From: Corbicula japonica | Taxonomy: Eukaryota; Mollusca; Bivalvia; Venerida; Cyrenidae | Direction: 5' to 3' | Assembly (NCBI GenBank): GCA_038501625.1 | Contig: JAZAYU010000015.1 | Coordinates: forward strand, 3,184,991 to 3,248,990 | DNA length: 64,000 nucleotides | In this document: positions 27,601 to 39,600 of the stretch, one piece after another | How positions within the stretch are numbered: the stretch's first letter is position 1 | How the letters are laid out: each line of letters starts with the position of its first letter | Notes under the pieces: model-generated | The model's input: only the letters and a program-made list of their open reading frames with translations | The model's database searches: none | What the model was told of the DNA's origin: nothing | Made by a program: the position numbers and the translations under genes

Positions 27601-30600
27601 CATGGTTTATAGTAATACAAGGTACGCATTATCGCCTCTGGTTTCATGGTTTATAGTAATATAAGGTACGCATTATCGCCTCTGGTTTCATGGTTTAAAG
27701 TAATACAAGATACGCATTATCGCCTCTGGTTTCATGGTTTATAGTAATACAAGGTACGCATTATCGCCTCTGGTTTCTATGTTTATAGTAATACAAGGTA
27801 CGCATTATCGCCTCTGGTTTCATGGTTTATAGTAATACAAGGTACGCATTATCGCCTCTGGTAACATGGTTTATAGTAATACAAGGTACGCATTACCGCC
27901 TCTGGGTTCATGGTTTATAGTAATACAAGGTACGCATTATCGCATCTGGTTTCATGGTTTATAGTTATACAAGATACGCATCACCGCCTCTGGTAACATG
28001 GTTTATAAGTAGTACAAGATACGCATCACCGCCTCTGGTATCATGGTTCATAGTTATACAAGATACGCATCACCGCCTCTGGTAACATGGTTAATAGTAA
28101 TACAAGGTACGCATTATCGTCCTGGTTTCATGGTTTATAGTAATACATGATCGGCATTTTCGCCTCTGGGTTCATGGTTTAGAGTAAAACAAGATCAGCA
28201 TTATCGTCTCTAGTTTCATGGTTTAGAGTAATACAAGATCGGCATTATCGCCTCTGGTTTCATGGTTTAGAGTAATACAAGATCGGTATTATCGCCTTAG
28301 GTTTCATGGTTTAGAGTAATCTAAGATCGGCATTATCGCCTCTGGTTTCATGGTTTAGAGTTATATAAGATCGGCATTATCGCCTCTTGTTTCATGGTTT
28401 AGAGTAATACAAGATCGGCATTATCGCCTCTTGTTTCATGGTTTAGAGTTATACAAGATCGGCATTATCGCCTCTGGTTTCATGGTTTAGAGTAATACAA
28501 GATCGGCATTATCGCCTCTGGTTTCATGGTTTAGAGTAATACAAGATCGGCATTATCGCCTCTGGTTTCATGGTTTAGAGTAATCTAAGATCGGCATTAT
28601 CGCCTCTGGTTTCATGGTTTAGAGTAATACAAGATCGGCATTATCGCCTTAGGTTTCATGGTTTAGAGTAATATAAGATCGGCATTGTCGCCTCTGGTTT
28701 TTATGGTTTAGAGTAATACAAGATCGGCATTATCGCCTCTGGTTTCATGGTTTAGAGTAATACAAGATCTGCATTATCGCCTCTGGTTTCATGGTTTAGA
28801 GTAATACAAGATACGCATCACCGCCTATGGTATCATGGTTTATAGTAATACAATCTATTCATCGCTGCAGCTGATATCAAGCGTAGAATAAACAAAAGCT
28901 ACGAAACACCATTTTGGTATCAAGGGTCCTAGTTATACATGCTGTACATCTTCTCCTCGGGTATCAATGTGTAATAGTAATATAACCCATGCGTCACTGC
29001 CTCATTTAATGAACAATTAGATTTGTGAGTTTCTGCTTTGGAACGCTATATTCCAAGCATGCAACGAAGCCTGGAAACGCTCTTGAACTAACATCTATTT
29101 TCTATCAGTGAATCTAAATATTTAAACACCATTTCTGTAATGTTTCTTGAATCTTCCTTGTGCATTTCAAGTAAAGATTTACTGCATTTTGTGACTTTCT
29201 TTAATTTAAAGAGATTGTCTTTTCGGTGAATACAAAAATATTAAATAAAAAACAAAAAACGTTGTCATATAATTTGGAAAAATGAATCATCAGACGGAAC
29301 CAAAATTTGACCAGGTCCGTAATTACATCAGTCTATAAACTGGGCTGAAGGTTATAAAGCTGAGATTGGAAAACCAGCCTCAAATATCAAACATCTAATT
29401 GCCTGAAATGGTGACTGGTCGCCATTTCAGCCAATCAGATGCTTGAGAATTGAGATTGGTTTCCATGCTCAGTTTTATAACCTTGGGCAATAATGATGCG
29501 GCGATGTTCTGTTGCAATGCTCTTTGTCATATGACTTTTCTGCTGGTGCGTATCGCTAACCGTATCGCAGGCCTTGTGCAATAACACTTTATACAGTGAA
29601 ACCTAGGTATTAAGACCACTACAAGTACTCTTCGGTGAATATAAAAATATTCTTTCATGTATGAAAATATTAACTTTCAATAAAAACACTGTCTTATAAT
29701 TTGGGAACCAAAATTTGACACAGATCCGTAATTACATCAGTCTATAAACATGAAGATGCGGTGATGCTCTGTTGCACAATTCTTCGTCATATGTCTATTC
29801 TGCTGGTGAGATGTACAACTATAATATTTCTTACCTGTTGCATACCATGCTCATTAAAACTTTATATTTTACGTTTTTCCTAGCTGACAACACGTGTATG
29901 CCGGTGGATGAATGTGGGTGTTATGTAAATAATACCGAGTACCCGCCAGGCTACATTATGACATTGAATTGTCAATCATGGTAAGCAAAACTTAATGAAA
30001 ATTAATGAATTGTCAATGGTGGTAAGCACAACTTAAAGAAAATTAATCAATTGTCAATCATGGTAAGCACAACTTAATGAAAATTAATCAATTGTCAATC
30101 ATGGTAAGCATAACTTAATGAAAATTAATCAATTGTCAATCATGGTAAGCACAAACTTGCATAAAGGTAAATGAAGATCAATCGTAAACGGTAAAGCTAA
30201 CTCTTATATCGAATAAGATGACTAGACTGATGATTTTGTGTGTATGTTAATTAAATGAAGGCTTGGTCGCGTAATCTGTAAATTAAAAAGTTCTCACTAG
30301 TTGTGTGGAGGTCAAACTTTGGCCAGGCATTCCACTATGATCGCGAAATACCGAGGAAAAGCAACTACGATGCAATACCGCGGTAAAACAGCATCGATGA
30401 AATACCACGGTTAAGCAAAATCAGTGAAATATCACGTTAAAGCAACTTCAAAAAAAAAACCGAGGCAAAGCAACTTTGATGAAATACCGCGGTAAAACAA
30501 CTTTGATGAAATAACGCGGTAAAGCAACTTTGATGAAATATCCCTGTCAAACAACTTCGATGAAAAACTGCGGTATAACAACTTCGATGAAATACCGATG

Positions 30601-33600
30601 TAAAAAACAAATTTGATGAAATACCGCGGTAAAACAACTTTGATGAAATACTTCTGTAAAACAATTTTGCCGCAATTCTGCGGTTAATCAACTTTGATGA
30701 AATACCGCTGTAAATAAACTTTGAAAAATAACAGAACTTACATGAGTTTGTTGTTATCTCGATAGCACCTGCGTAAACGGTACATTTGACTGTCATGGTC
30801 CCACGTGTAACTGTACGTTGGACGAGTTCCGGTGTTCTACTGGTGACTGTATTAACGGATCAAGGAGGTGCGACAACCATCATGACTGTCCGGACGGTTC
30901 CGACGAACGGAATTGTGGTAATTATAATAATATAAAAAATATGCGTCGGTAACATACATCCATAAATAATAAAAATATGATTTGTTTATAATTTAATGTA
31001 TCACCACGAGGAATACATAGAAAAAAAAACATTTTGACATCTAACACAAACAGGACAGTCTTACAAACTGGGGCTGAAGGTTATAAAACTGAGATTGGAA
31101 ACCAGTCTCAAATCTCAAGGATCTGATTGGCTGAAATGGCGACCAGTCGCTATTTCAGCCAATCAGATGCTTGAGATTCGAGACTGGTTTCCAATCTCAG
31201 TTTTATAACCTTATGGCCTGTTTTCAGTTGTTTTGACACGCATATAGCACGATAAGTATATATAATGCACAATAGTAATAAATTCACAGTTTTTAAATCG
31301 TGTCAGTATAGTAGAAGATTAATTATCCGTAATTTAAAATGTTACTTATTACAATTATTAGTCATTGTCATAATAGTAAACACTATAAGTAGAAGCAACA
31401 ACATTAAATCTTTCATAGAGTATGTATTTCACATTATCTAAAAAAAAAGGTTTGTAGACATAGAATTTGCACATCATATTCGCCAAAAATAAGAAAACTT
31501 CTTTTTTCCTTTTATTTTTTTCATTTTGTATATCAACATATTTTGACTTACCTTTTCTAGAATGCGAGCCAACTTATTTCAAATGCTTTCAAAATGGAAC
31601 GGCTAGTTGTGTTCCGTACCACTATAAATGCGACGGTATTATAGACTGTGACGACGGCTCGGATGAAGAAGGTTGTGGTGGTATGTATATTTAACCAGCA
31701 AAGTTATAAAACAAAGTTTTTTATGTAAAGTAGCAATGCCTCTACCTCGTTCCGTTGATTAAGAATCGAAAAGACTGGAATCTGCGGAGACAAGAGTTTA
31801 TATAGGCAAAGTCACGTGACGTGTGACGTAACAGGAGTCATTTCTGCTGGTTAAAGTGTTTAATCTTCAATCGATTAAACATACTATTGTATATTTATTG
31901 TAATATCATGCTCTCTTCTCCTCTCTACCTTTTGGCAGTGTTTGTAGGCTGTGTATGTTGGAGGTAGTCATTACTGATTTGCATATTTCACTTTTTTAAA
32001 CAGCCAGTGGCAAATTGTTTTGCCATTGACCGTTCCAGTGCGGTAACCCCTCGGGTTTACTTTCGTTTATTGTTTGTGGCGTCTATTTTGTAACTAATTA
32101 TTGTAACACCATGCCCTCTTCTCCTCTCTACGTTTTGGATGTGTGGAAAGGCTGTGTCTGCTGGATGTGGCCATCATTCCTGATATGCATAATTCACTTT
32201 TTTGTCATGTGTTAATTGTGAAATGCGTTGTAGGGTAAATTGTCTGCAGGGATAAAATCATAGCTTTAGGGGGTATATTCACGAAGAGTCAAAAAGTAGC
32301 CTAAAATATATCTAAAATCTTCGACTTGCATTTACCTCTGAGAAAGTGTGCTATATGTTTATAATCTGTATTTGTTGTATTCCTTTAGATATAATAGGTG
32401 AAGACAAACTCAATAATCAAAATATAAAAAAGTATGTCAAAATGTTCTATGAAATTTGAAAATGTTTGCGAAATATGCATTTTCAATATTTGATTTATGG
32501 TAAAAAAAATGTTTTTGTTAGAGAAATTAACCTATATTAAAATTCAATGAGATCTGTTCTGAAAATGGAGAAAATTAATGTAATTTGTTCTTGCATACTC
32601 TCTCAGTTTAAGTAATCTTGATGGATAATTCTCAACCGCTTTAATTGTGCCAGTGATTAAAAAAAGATAGGTCGCTGAAGTGTAACCGTTTATGTATTCA
32701 ATGGCATTTTATTTTTGAAATAAATGTATGAATAAAACTGAGACTATTGTATATTTAAAGGCCAATTACGTATTTGACCTTTGCAAACCTGGCCCCTGTA
32801 AAACTGAGAGACCCAGATGTTTAAGCTCGCTTGAAGCAATTATGCATTCTTATTTCCAAATTCTTCTAACGGAATTCACGCGTACGACATGTCTTCGTTT
32901 TTCATGTTTGTTTCGCTCTGTCTGCGTGTTATTTTTACTCTCCAAGTTCCACGAATTGTCACAGTCCTTACCTTAAACCTTACTTATAAACTAGTACTTA
33001 CTTATAAACTAGTACTTAGTTATAAACTATAGAATAGTACTTACTTATAAACTAGTACTTACTTATAAACTCGTACTTACTTATAAACTAGTACTTACTT
33101 ATAAATTAGTACTTACTTTTATACTAGTACTTACTTATAAACTCATACTTACTTATTAACTAGTACTTACTTATAAACAACTTACTCATAAATAATCTAA
33201 CAATTCTTTTTTATCTATTATAACAATTCTCTATTTTTCTATTTATCTCTGTAATAACAATTCTCTATTTTTCTATAATGATATTTCTCTATTGAAGGAC
33301 AAGTGTCCGCAAATTGGAAATTAAAGAGTTTACATGTTATTTAATGTGACGACAAATAGTTAACTATAGTGGGAACCTGAAGGCTTAACATCTTTTAATG
33401 GCCAGTCATGCCGGTGGCAAAACATTTTGAATATTCAAAAGCAACAACATCAACAAAAACTTTTTGTTCATGCTGAATCTGGTGTCATACGACAAAAATT
33501 GGATTAAATCTCTCTTTAAAACAACGTCTGATTTATGCAGATATAGAAAGTTTAACATTCAGATTTGCACAAGTTTATTTGGCAAAACAACCCGTAAATT

Positions 33601-36600
33601 ATCTGAAAAAAAAATAATGCTATTTTAACAATTTATTTTGCTGACAGCTTTTTCCTTTTTTGCAGCAGTATTTCGATTGTGCATATGTAAGAAAGAAATA
33701 TTTAATCTGGTGAAATACTGCAGCGTTTTTACAATGATTGAGCTATAAATTATAAGTATTTCATAATTAATAAGTTTATTTTCTTCTGAAGAGTGTGACT
33801 ATTTCCTGTGTCCAGACGGAAGGTGTGTATATGAGTGCGACGATTCTTGCGACTGTTTTGAATGTGAAGATGAAAAGCATTGCACAACAACAACAACAAG
33901 ACGCACGTCAACTACTATAAGTAAGTCAGTTTCAGAAAAAAAAACATCCACATAAGTCATGGGGTATAATATATGAATACCAATAATGAATAAAACTAAA
34001 TGGATAGACTAATGTATAAGAATGGCATACTGCAAGAACATTGTAGACAATACTTGTTGATCGATATTTCATTAACCAACATATTAGTTACTTTAAAATA
34101 TCCTAATTTTCAGCGCCAACAACAACACGAACAACAACTACAACATCTACAAGCTCAACAACAACACCAACAACAACTTCAACAACACAATCGACAACGT
34201 CAACCACACTATCGACACCTACATCTACAACAACTTCAACTACAACGGCTTCAACTACAACAGCTTCAACTACACCAACTTCAACTACAACAGCTTCAAC
34301 TACACCAACTTCAACTACAACGGCTTCAACTACAACAGCTTCAACCACACCAACTTCAACTACAACAGCTTCAACTACACCAACTTCAACTACACCAACT
34401 TCAACTACAACAGCTTCAACTACACAAACTTCAACTACAACAGCTTCAACTACACCAACTTCAACTACAACAGCTTCAACTACACCAACTTCAACTACAC
34501 CAACTTCAACTACAACGGCTTCAACTACAACAGCTTCAACTACACCAACTTCAACTACAACAGCTTCAACTACACCAACTTCAACTACACCAACTTCAAC
34601 TACACCAACTTCAACTACAACTACACAATCAACAACTACATCCATATCGACAACAACGACACCCACTTCTACAACAACCACACCGACGACGACTACAGTG
34701 ACACCAACAACAACGCCAACAAGCACTTCATCAACGCCCACCACAACACGGCCACCACCATGCCAAGATTATAATGGCATGGACGACGCCTACCTGCTTG
34801 GCCCAGATGACGTTTTTGTGAACGGCTTGCCTATTTCTGAAGATGATCTAGACTCTTTAAGGTAAAAGCAAATAAGAAGGCATATTTGATTATCTTGAAA
34901 TTTTCTCCTCGGTAATTGATAATTTTTGTATTATTTCTCATCGTTTTATCGATATAAAACTTTAATTTGGGCGTGTCACGGGAATAGAAACCTTCGGACA
35001 GTTGACGTCAATTCTTGAAAAATAATTTGAGCAGAGGATATTACTTATCATGCATTTCTCAACAGGTTGAAAACATTATGATGACAAAATGAGTAATAAA
35101 ATCTCCAAATAGTTATGATAATTATATAGATAATTGTTAGTTCATTATTAATATAGTAATGGTTAAGATGTCAAAGATATTGTTAAGACACACCTTTTCC
35201 AGTGGCGTGTACCTATTTATGTTTTATCTGATTAGCATCTTTACGAAAATAATTAGATCGACTGTATATTTAACAAATGAGGTCATCCATAAAAAGTGGC
35301 ATGATACAGAAAAAAAAATGAAGAAATTCAATGAGTAAGGATTAAATTTGTTTAGTCCAAATTTGTTATATACTAGTGTCCAAAAGAAAAGATACCAAAC
35401 TTTCAAGTAAATGTTTGTTTTAGACCTGACCCATCTTTAAATTCTGTTTGTGCTCGTACAGTATTGATAAAAATTGATTTTTGTACACATGCAAGTACTG
35501 TTAAAAGGTTTCTAGAATGAATTGGACAATCAAATTGTTCTATTGCCGATGTGTTTTTGTATGTCCTTGCAAACAAGTGGTATCGTTTCTTTTGGACACT
35601 AGTATAGTTTCTGACCAGGCGCCGTCGCCGTACGGGTTCGCTCCCCAGTAGGGGCAATACAATTTAAATAACGGAATGATATTAAGAATGCCAAACACAG
35701 ATATTGACATTTCATGGGATGCGTTTTGAGTGGAACATTTCCTGAAATTCATTTATCACCCACTATATACAGAAAATCGAGTGGCGCGTCCACGCCTTAC
35801 ATCTCAACGGAATCCGAAGTGACGTTGTTAATTGTGTTCCCGGAACCAGTGGATGTCGGAAAGATCTCTCTTGACCCACATACGCACGTGCAAGAGTATA
35901 AAGTAAAATGGAGCGCTCAGTCATCTTCAGTGTCACCAGAAGAGGTAATGATTGTTTCTTGTTTGTGGTTGAGTAATAAGGGAGTCTTGATTGTTTTCAA
36001 AAGTTTCATCACATGTGTAGAATGAAAAGTACATTCAATCATCGTCTTCACTATTTTTGTGTCGTCCTTTTCGAAAAAAAGGCGATAGATGGGGATCGCA
36101 TTTCCTGTCAGTCCCCCATCGGTCCATCAGAAATCTAAGTGTTGGCTCTAACTTTGCCTTTTTTAAATATGTCTTTATGAAACCTTCAAATTATATTGCT
36201 TATGACATCAAGGTCATGGTAATGATGATGCCAAAATCTTTAGGTCATAGTCACATTAAACAGGGTTATGCCCCTTATCACCATCTTTAAATTTCATAAC
36301 AAAAAATTGTATATTGATGTTGCATCTTAAACCATTAATTAGATATATTATCTCACACCAAGCAAGTGGACTAAAACTGAAACTGTTAAATGCAGCATTG
36401 CATCTGAAAGAGCACACATTTAGTTTCTTTCTTTAATTGCATGAGAATGCCATTTTTTCCCTGAAATACCCCAGGCATACTCTTATTTTCTGTCGTCCGA
36501 AAATGCCATTCGGTCTCTGTAATACCCCAGGCAAATTCTTAGTTTTTGTTGTTGCCTGAGGAAACCACTCGGTCTCTGTAATACCCCAGACATGCTCTTA

Positions 36601-39600
36601 GTTTCTGTCATTGCCCGAGAATGCCATACGTTCTCTGTAATACCCGAGGCATAATCTTAGTTTCTGTCATTGCCTGAGAATGCCATTCGTTCTCTCTAAT
36701 ACCCCAGACATACTCTTCGTTTCTGTCATTGCCCGAAAATGCCATTCGGTCTCTGTTATACCTCAGGCAAATTCTTAGTATTTGTTATTGCCTGAGAATA
36801 CCATTCGTTCTCTGTAATACCCCAGACATACTCTTAGTTATTGTCATTTCTCGAAAACGCCATGTGGTCTCTGTAATACCCAGAACGCCATTCGCCCTCT
36901 GTAATATCCGAGTCAGACTCTGTTTATGTCATTACATGAGAATACCATTCGTTCTCTTTAATTCCCTAGACATGCTCTTAGTTTCTGTCCTTGCCCGAAA
37001 ACGCCATTCGTTCTCTGTAATACCCGAGGCAGATTCTTAGTTTCTGATTGCCTGAGAACGCCATACGGTCTCTGTAATACCCCAGACATGCTCTTAGTTT
37101 CTGTAATTGAATGAGAATGTCATTCGTTCTCTTTAATACCTGATCAAACCCTTAGTTTCTTAGTTTTCCTAGGCACATGCACTCTCTCATAGTAATAAAT
37201 CATTTAGACCTTTAAATAAAGACCGACAAGTCTCGCGAATATTTTTAAGGTTCGTTGTATTAATGTTAGTTTTTAAATGTCGAAAACATAAAATCAAACT
37301 GGCGAGAACACACGCACACACATACGAACAGAACCGTTATGCTGATTTAATCAGTCACCGTCATTCATTCGAAGCAATAACAAAGCCGACAGTAGCCTAC
37401 TGCCTTTAAGTAGGCCTACCATTTGTAAAGCTCTCTTAGTCAATGTGTTTTTGTTTAAGGTCAGAGCACCGGATGACAGTATTGTCTATAGATCTGCTAA
37501 TGATGTAATATATCTGTGGATTACCGTTGTGAAAACACCGACTAATGCTTGGATGTCCTTCAGACCGGACATTAGGATCTGTTACGGTGAGGGCATAGTT
37601 TTAATACAATGCAAACAGTGATAACACGGAATGTACAGAGAATGTTTGTGATATTCCTTTATTTCTTAGTGCTGTTATATTTAAACAAATTACCATTGGG
37701 TGTATAAACTAGGTTCTAGGTTGCACCAACCTCACACGTGCCCCAATAGATTCTCATTTGAACAAAGAAGTTCAAGTTGTCATGGTGAAACAACACTGAC
37801 CCACCCATCAGCTCAATAATGTTGCATTCCAAAGAACACAAACGTATAAAACATACGAAGCTTATAGCATTGCAAAGCAAAAGGGTGGGTACTCGATGAT
37901 CTAACCGAGATCAGCACCTGGAGTAAAATCAGAAAGAACTAGATGACAGAAATAAAAGAAACAAATCGAGCTTCTAGGTTCTTTTAAAGATTTCTCCATA
38001 AACCCTCATAAACTCTTAAACCCCTGTCACCTCCGTGCAACCGAAGAGGTAAACATAATGATCATCTGTAGTTGGGTTAATCACCAGGCATGCAGTGCGC
38101 TGTATAAGTTTACAAGTTTACAAGTTTATTCGTACACTCAATACATTTTACAATGTACACATGAGGAGGAGAAACAATAATACAGATACATGAACGAGGC
38201 TCTGTTACAACATACAACAAATGCGGGAAGAGCTGCCCGTAGCACTTTTATGGTTAGCACTATTTTATACACAAATAAAGTGTTTTTTATATACATTTGT
38301 TAACAAATAAAGATAAATAGTATCACTTGAATAGTTGTAGTATCGATTTAGTAAAAAAAACAAAATTTTCTATATTCTGTTTTATTTTTTGTGTAAATAT
38401 TCATCAGAGAGTCAAAATGAATTATGTTAGGCGATCTATAATAAAGCGGTTTTATATATCGTTGTCTTAGTTGGCTTAATGTAGAATATCATGCTGGTAA
38501 TCTTTCTTTTTCAATTTACAGATTGTTTTTACGAATAACGTGGAGAAACTAACATTGCCTTTTATTTTCTTAAGTTAATAAATTAAATCTACATCTACAC
38601 AAAATACCTTGTTGAAATAGTGATTTTTAAACTGCACCTGTATTTTATAATTTCATCTGGGCATGGCGATAAAACTTGCAAAAAGGTTTCCTTAATTTGT
38701 GATACCGATAACCTTGTTTTAAAAGTTTTTTCTGTTGTGCATAGATTACGTTCATTGAAATCTTTAACATCTTTACAAGTTCTAGACAAAAAAGCGAACA
38801 AGCTGTGAGTTTTATAAATTTATTATATTAACATTGAAATCATCTATTTATCATAAATTTTAGTAGTGACGTAACCATTTTCAATTGACAGATAAAGATC
38901 AAGAAAGTTTGCTTGTTTTTTAAGTGTTAGCTTTATTTAGCTGTAGTTCTTAAGAACAGATTATTATTTATATTTAATAAATCATCAAGGTGCCTCGAGG
39001 TGTTGTTCAAAGCTGAAGTAATATTATCTTAAAGTTCTGTAGAAAGAAATAACATTAAGTCTCTTTCATAACAGTATGAAACAGATCAGCAACAAGGAGT
39101 GCACAATTAGTACCCATTGGGATGCCTATTACTTGTTTATTACTAGAGGTACCAAATCTAACATAAATATTATCTGGTATGAAAGTTAGCAACTCTATTA
39201 GGTCTTGACAAGTCCATAAAGTATAATAATCATAACAACCATCTGTAAAAATGTTCTCTGTTCATTTCAAGCGATAGAGTTGCGCTCAACCTGTGGCTAG
39301 TCGGCGTGGACGGTTATATTCATTTCGATTACTGTTTATGAACAGGCTGCAACGTGGTCATCATTGTACATATCGTACTTTTTATACTTTCATGATGAAA
39401 TAGGTTTTTGTTTTGTTTAGTGAATGACGCCATAAAGTTTCGAGTGCAAAAAAAATTAAACAAATTCGATTATTTGATTGCATAAATGAATCGCTTGCTA
39501 CCAAGCGTCTTCCCATTTGTGGGATACAACCATCGTGTACAAAGTATGTTTCCTTTGTTAAGATAACTTTTAATCTCTTTCAGTATGTACTGATGAAATG

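Larger units (their letters stand above)
26366..29883. other. Intron 20
   Basis: Holds the 44-bp satellite-like array, then a duplicated segment (about 29225-29550 and 29632-29812), the first copy of which carries MITE copy e. Bases 26366-26892 and 28860-29220 show nothing recognised apart from a faint array relic near 28960-29003. Confidence 0.6.
31681..33791. other. Intron 23
   Basis: Holds a family T copy (31915-32215) and an 18-bp tandem array (32975-33185). An open frame at 32728-32976 encodes a CKPGPCKTE run but has no supporting splice context. The rest is AT-rich. Confidence 0.55.
37587..39583. other. Intron 27
   Basis: Contains an inverted family T copy (37690-38060), a decayed reverse transcriptase on the minus strand (38580-39275) and a family R piece (39265-39365). 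Confidence 0.65.

Noticed and set aside
26893..28852. Possible CRISPR-like array
   Set aside because: Units are contiguous direct repeats with no unique spacers, in an intron of an animal gene.
32728..32976. Possible exon encoding a CKPGPCKTE run
   Set aside because: No convincing acceptor/donor pair in the right phase, and LDLa-2 joins exon 24 in phase without it.
34000..34744. Gln/Leu-rich and Val-rich peptides
   Set aside because: Wrong-frame and wrong-strand shadows of the Thr/Ser/Pro tract. The true frame joins exon 24 and module 1 in phase and gives STTTAS-type repeats.
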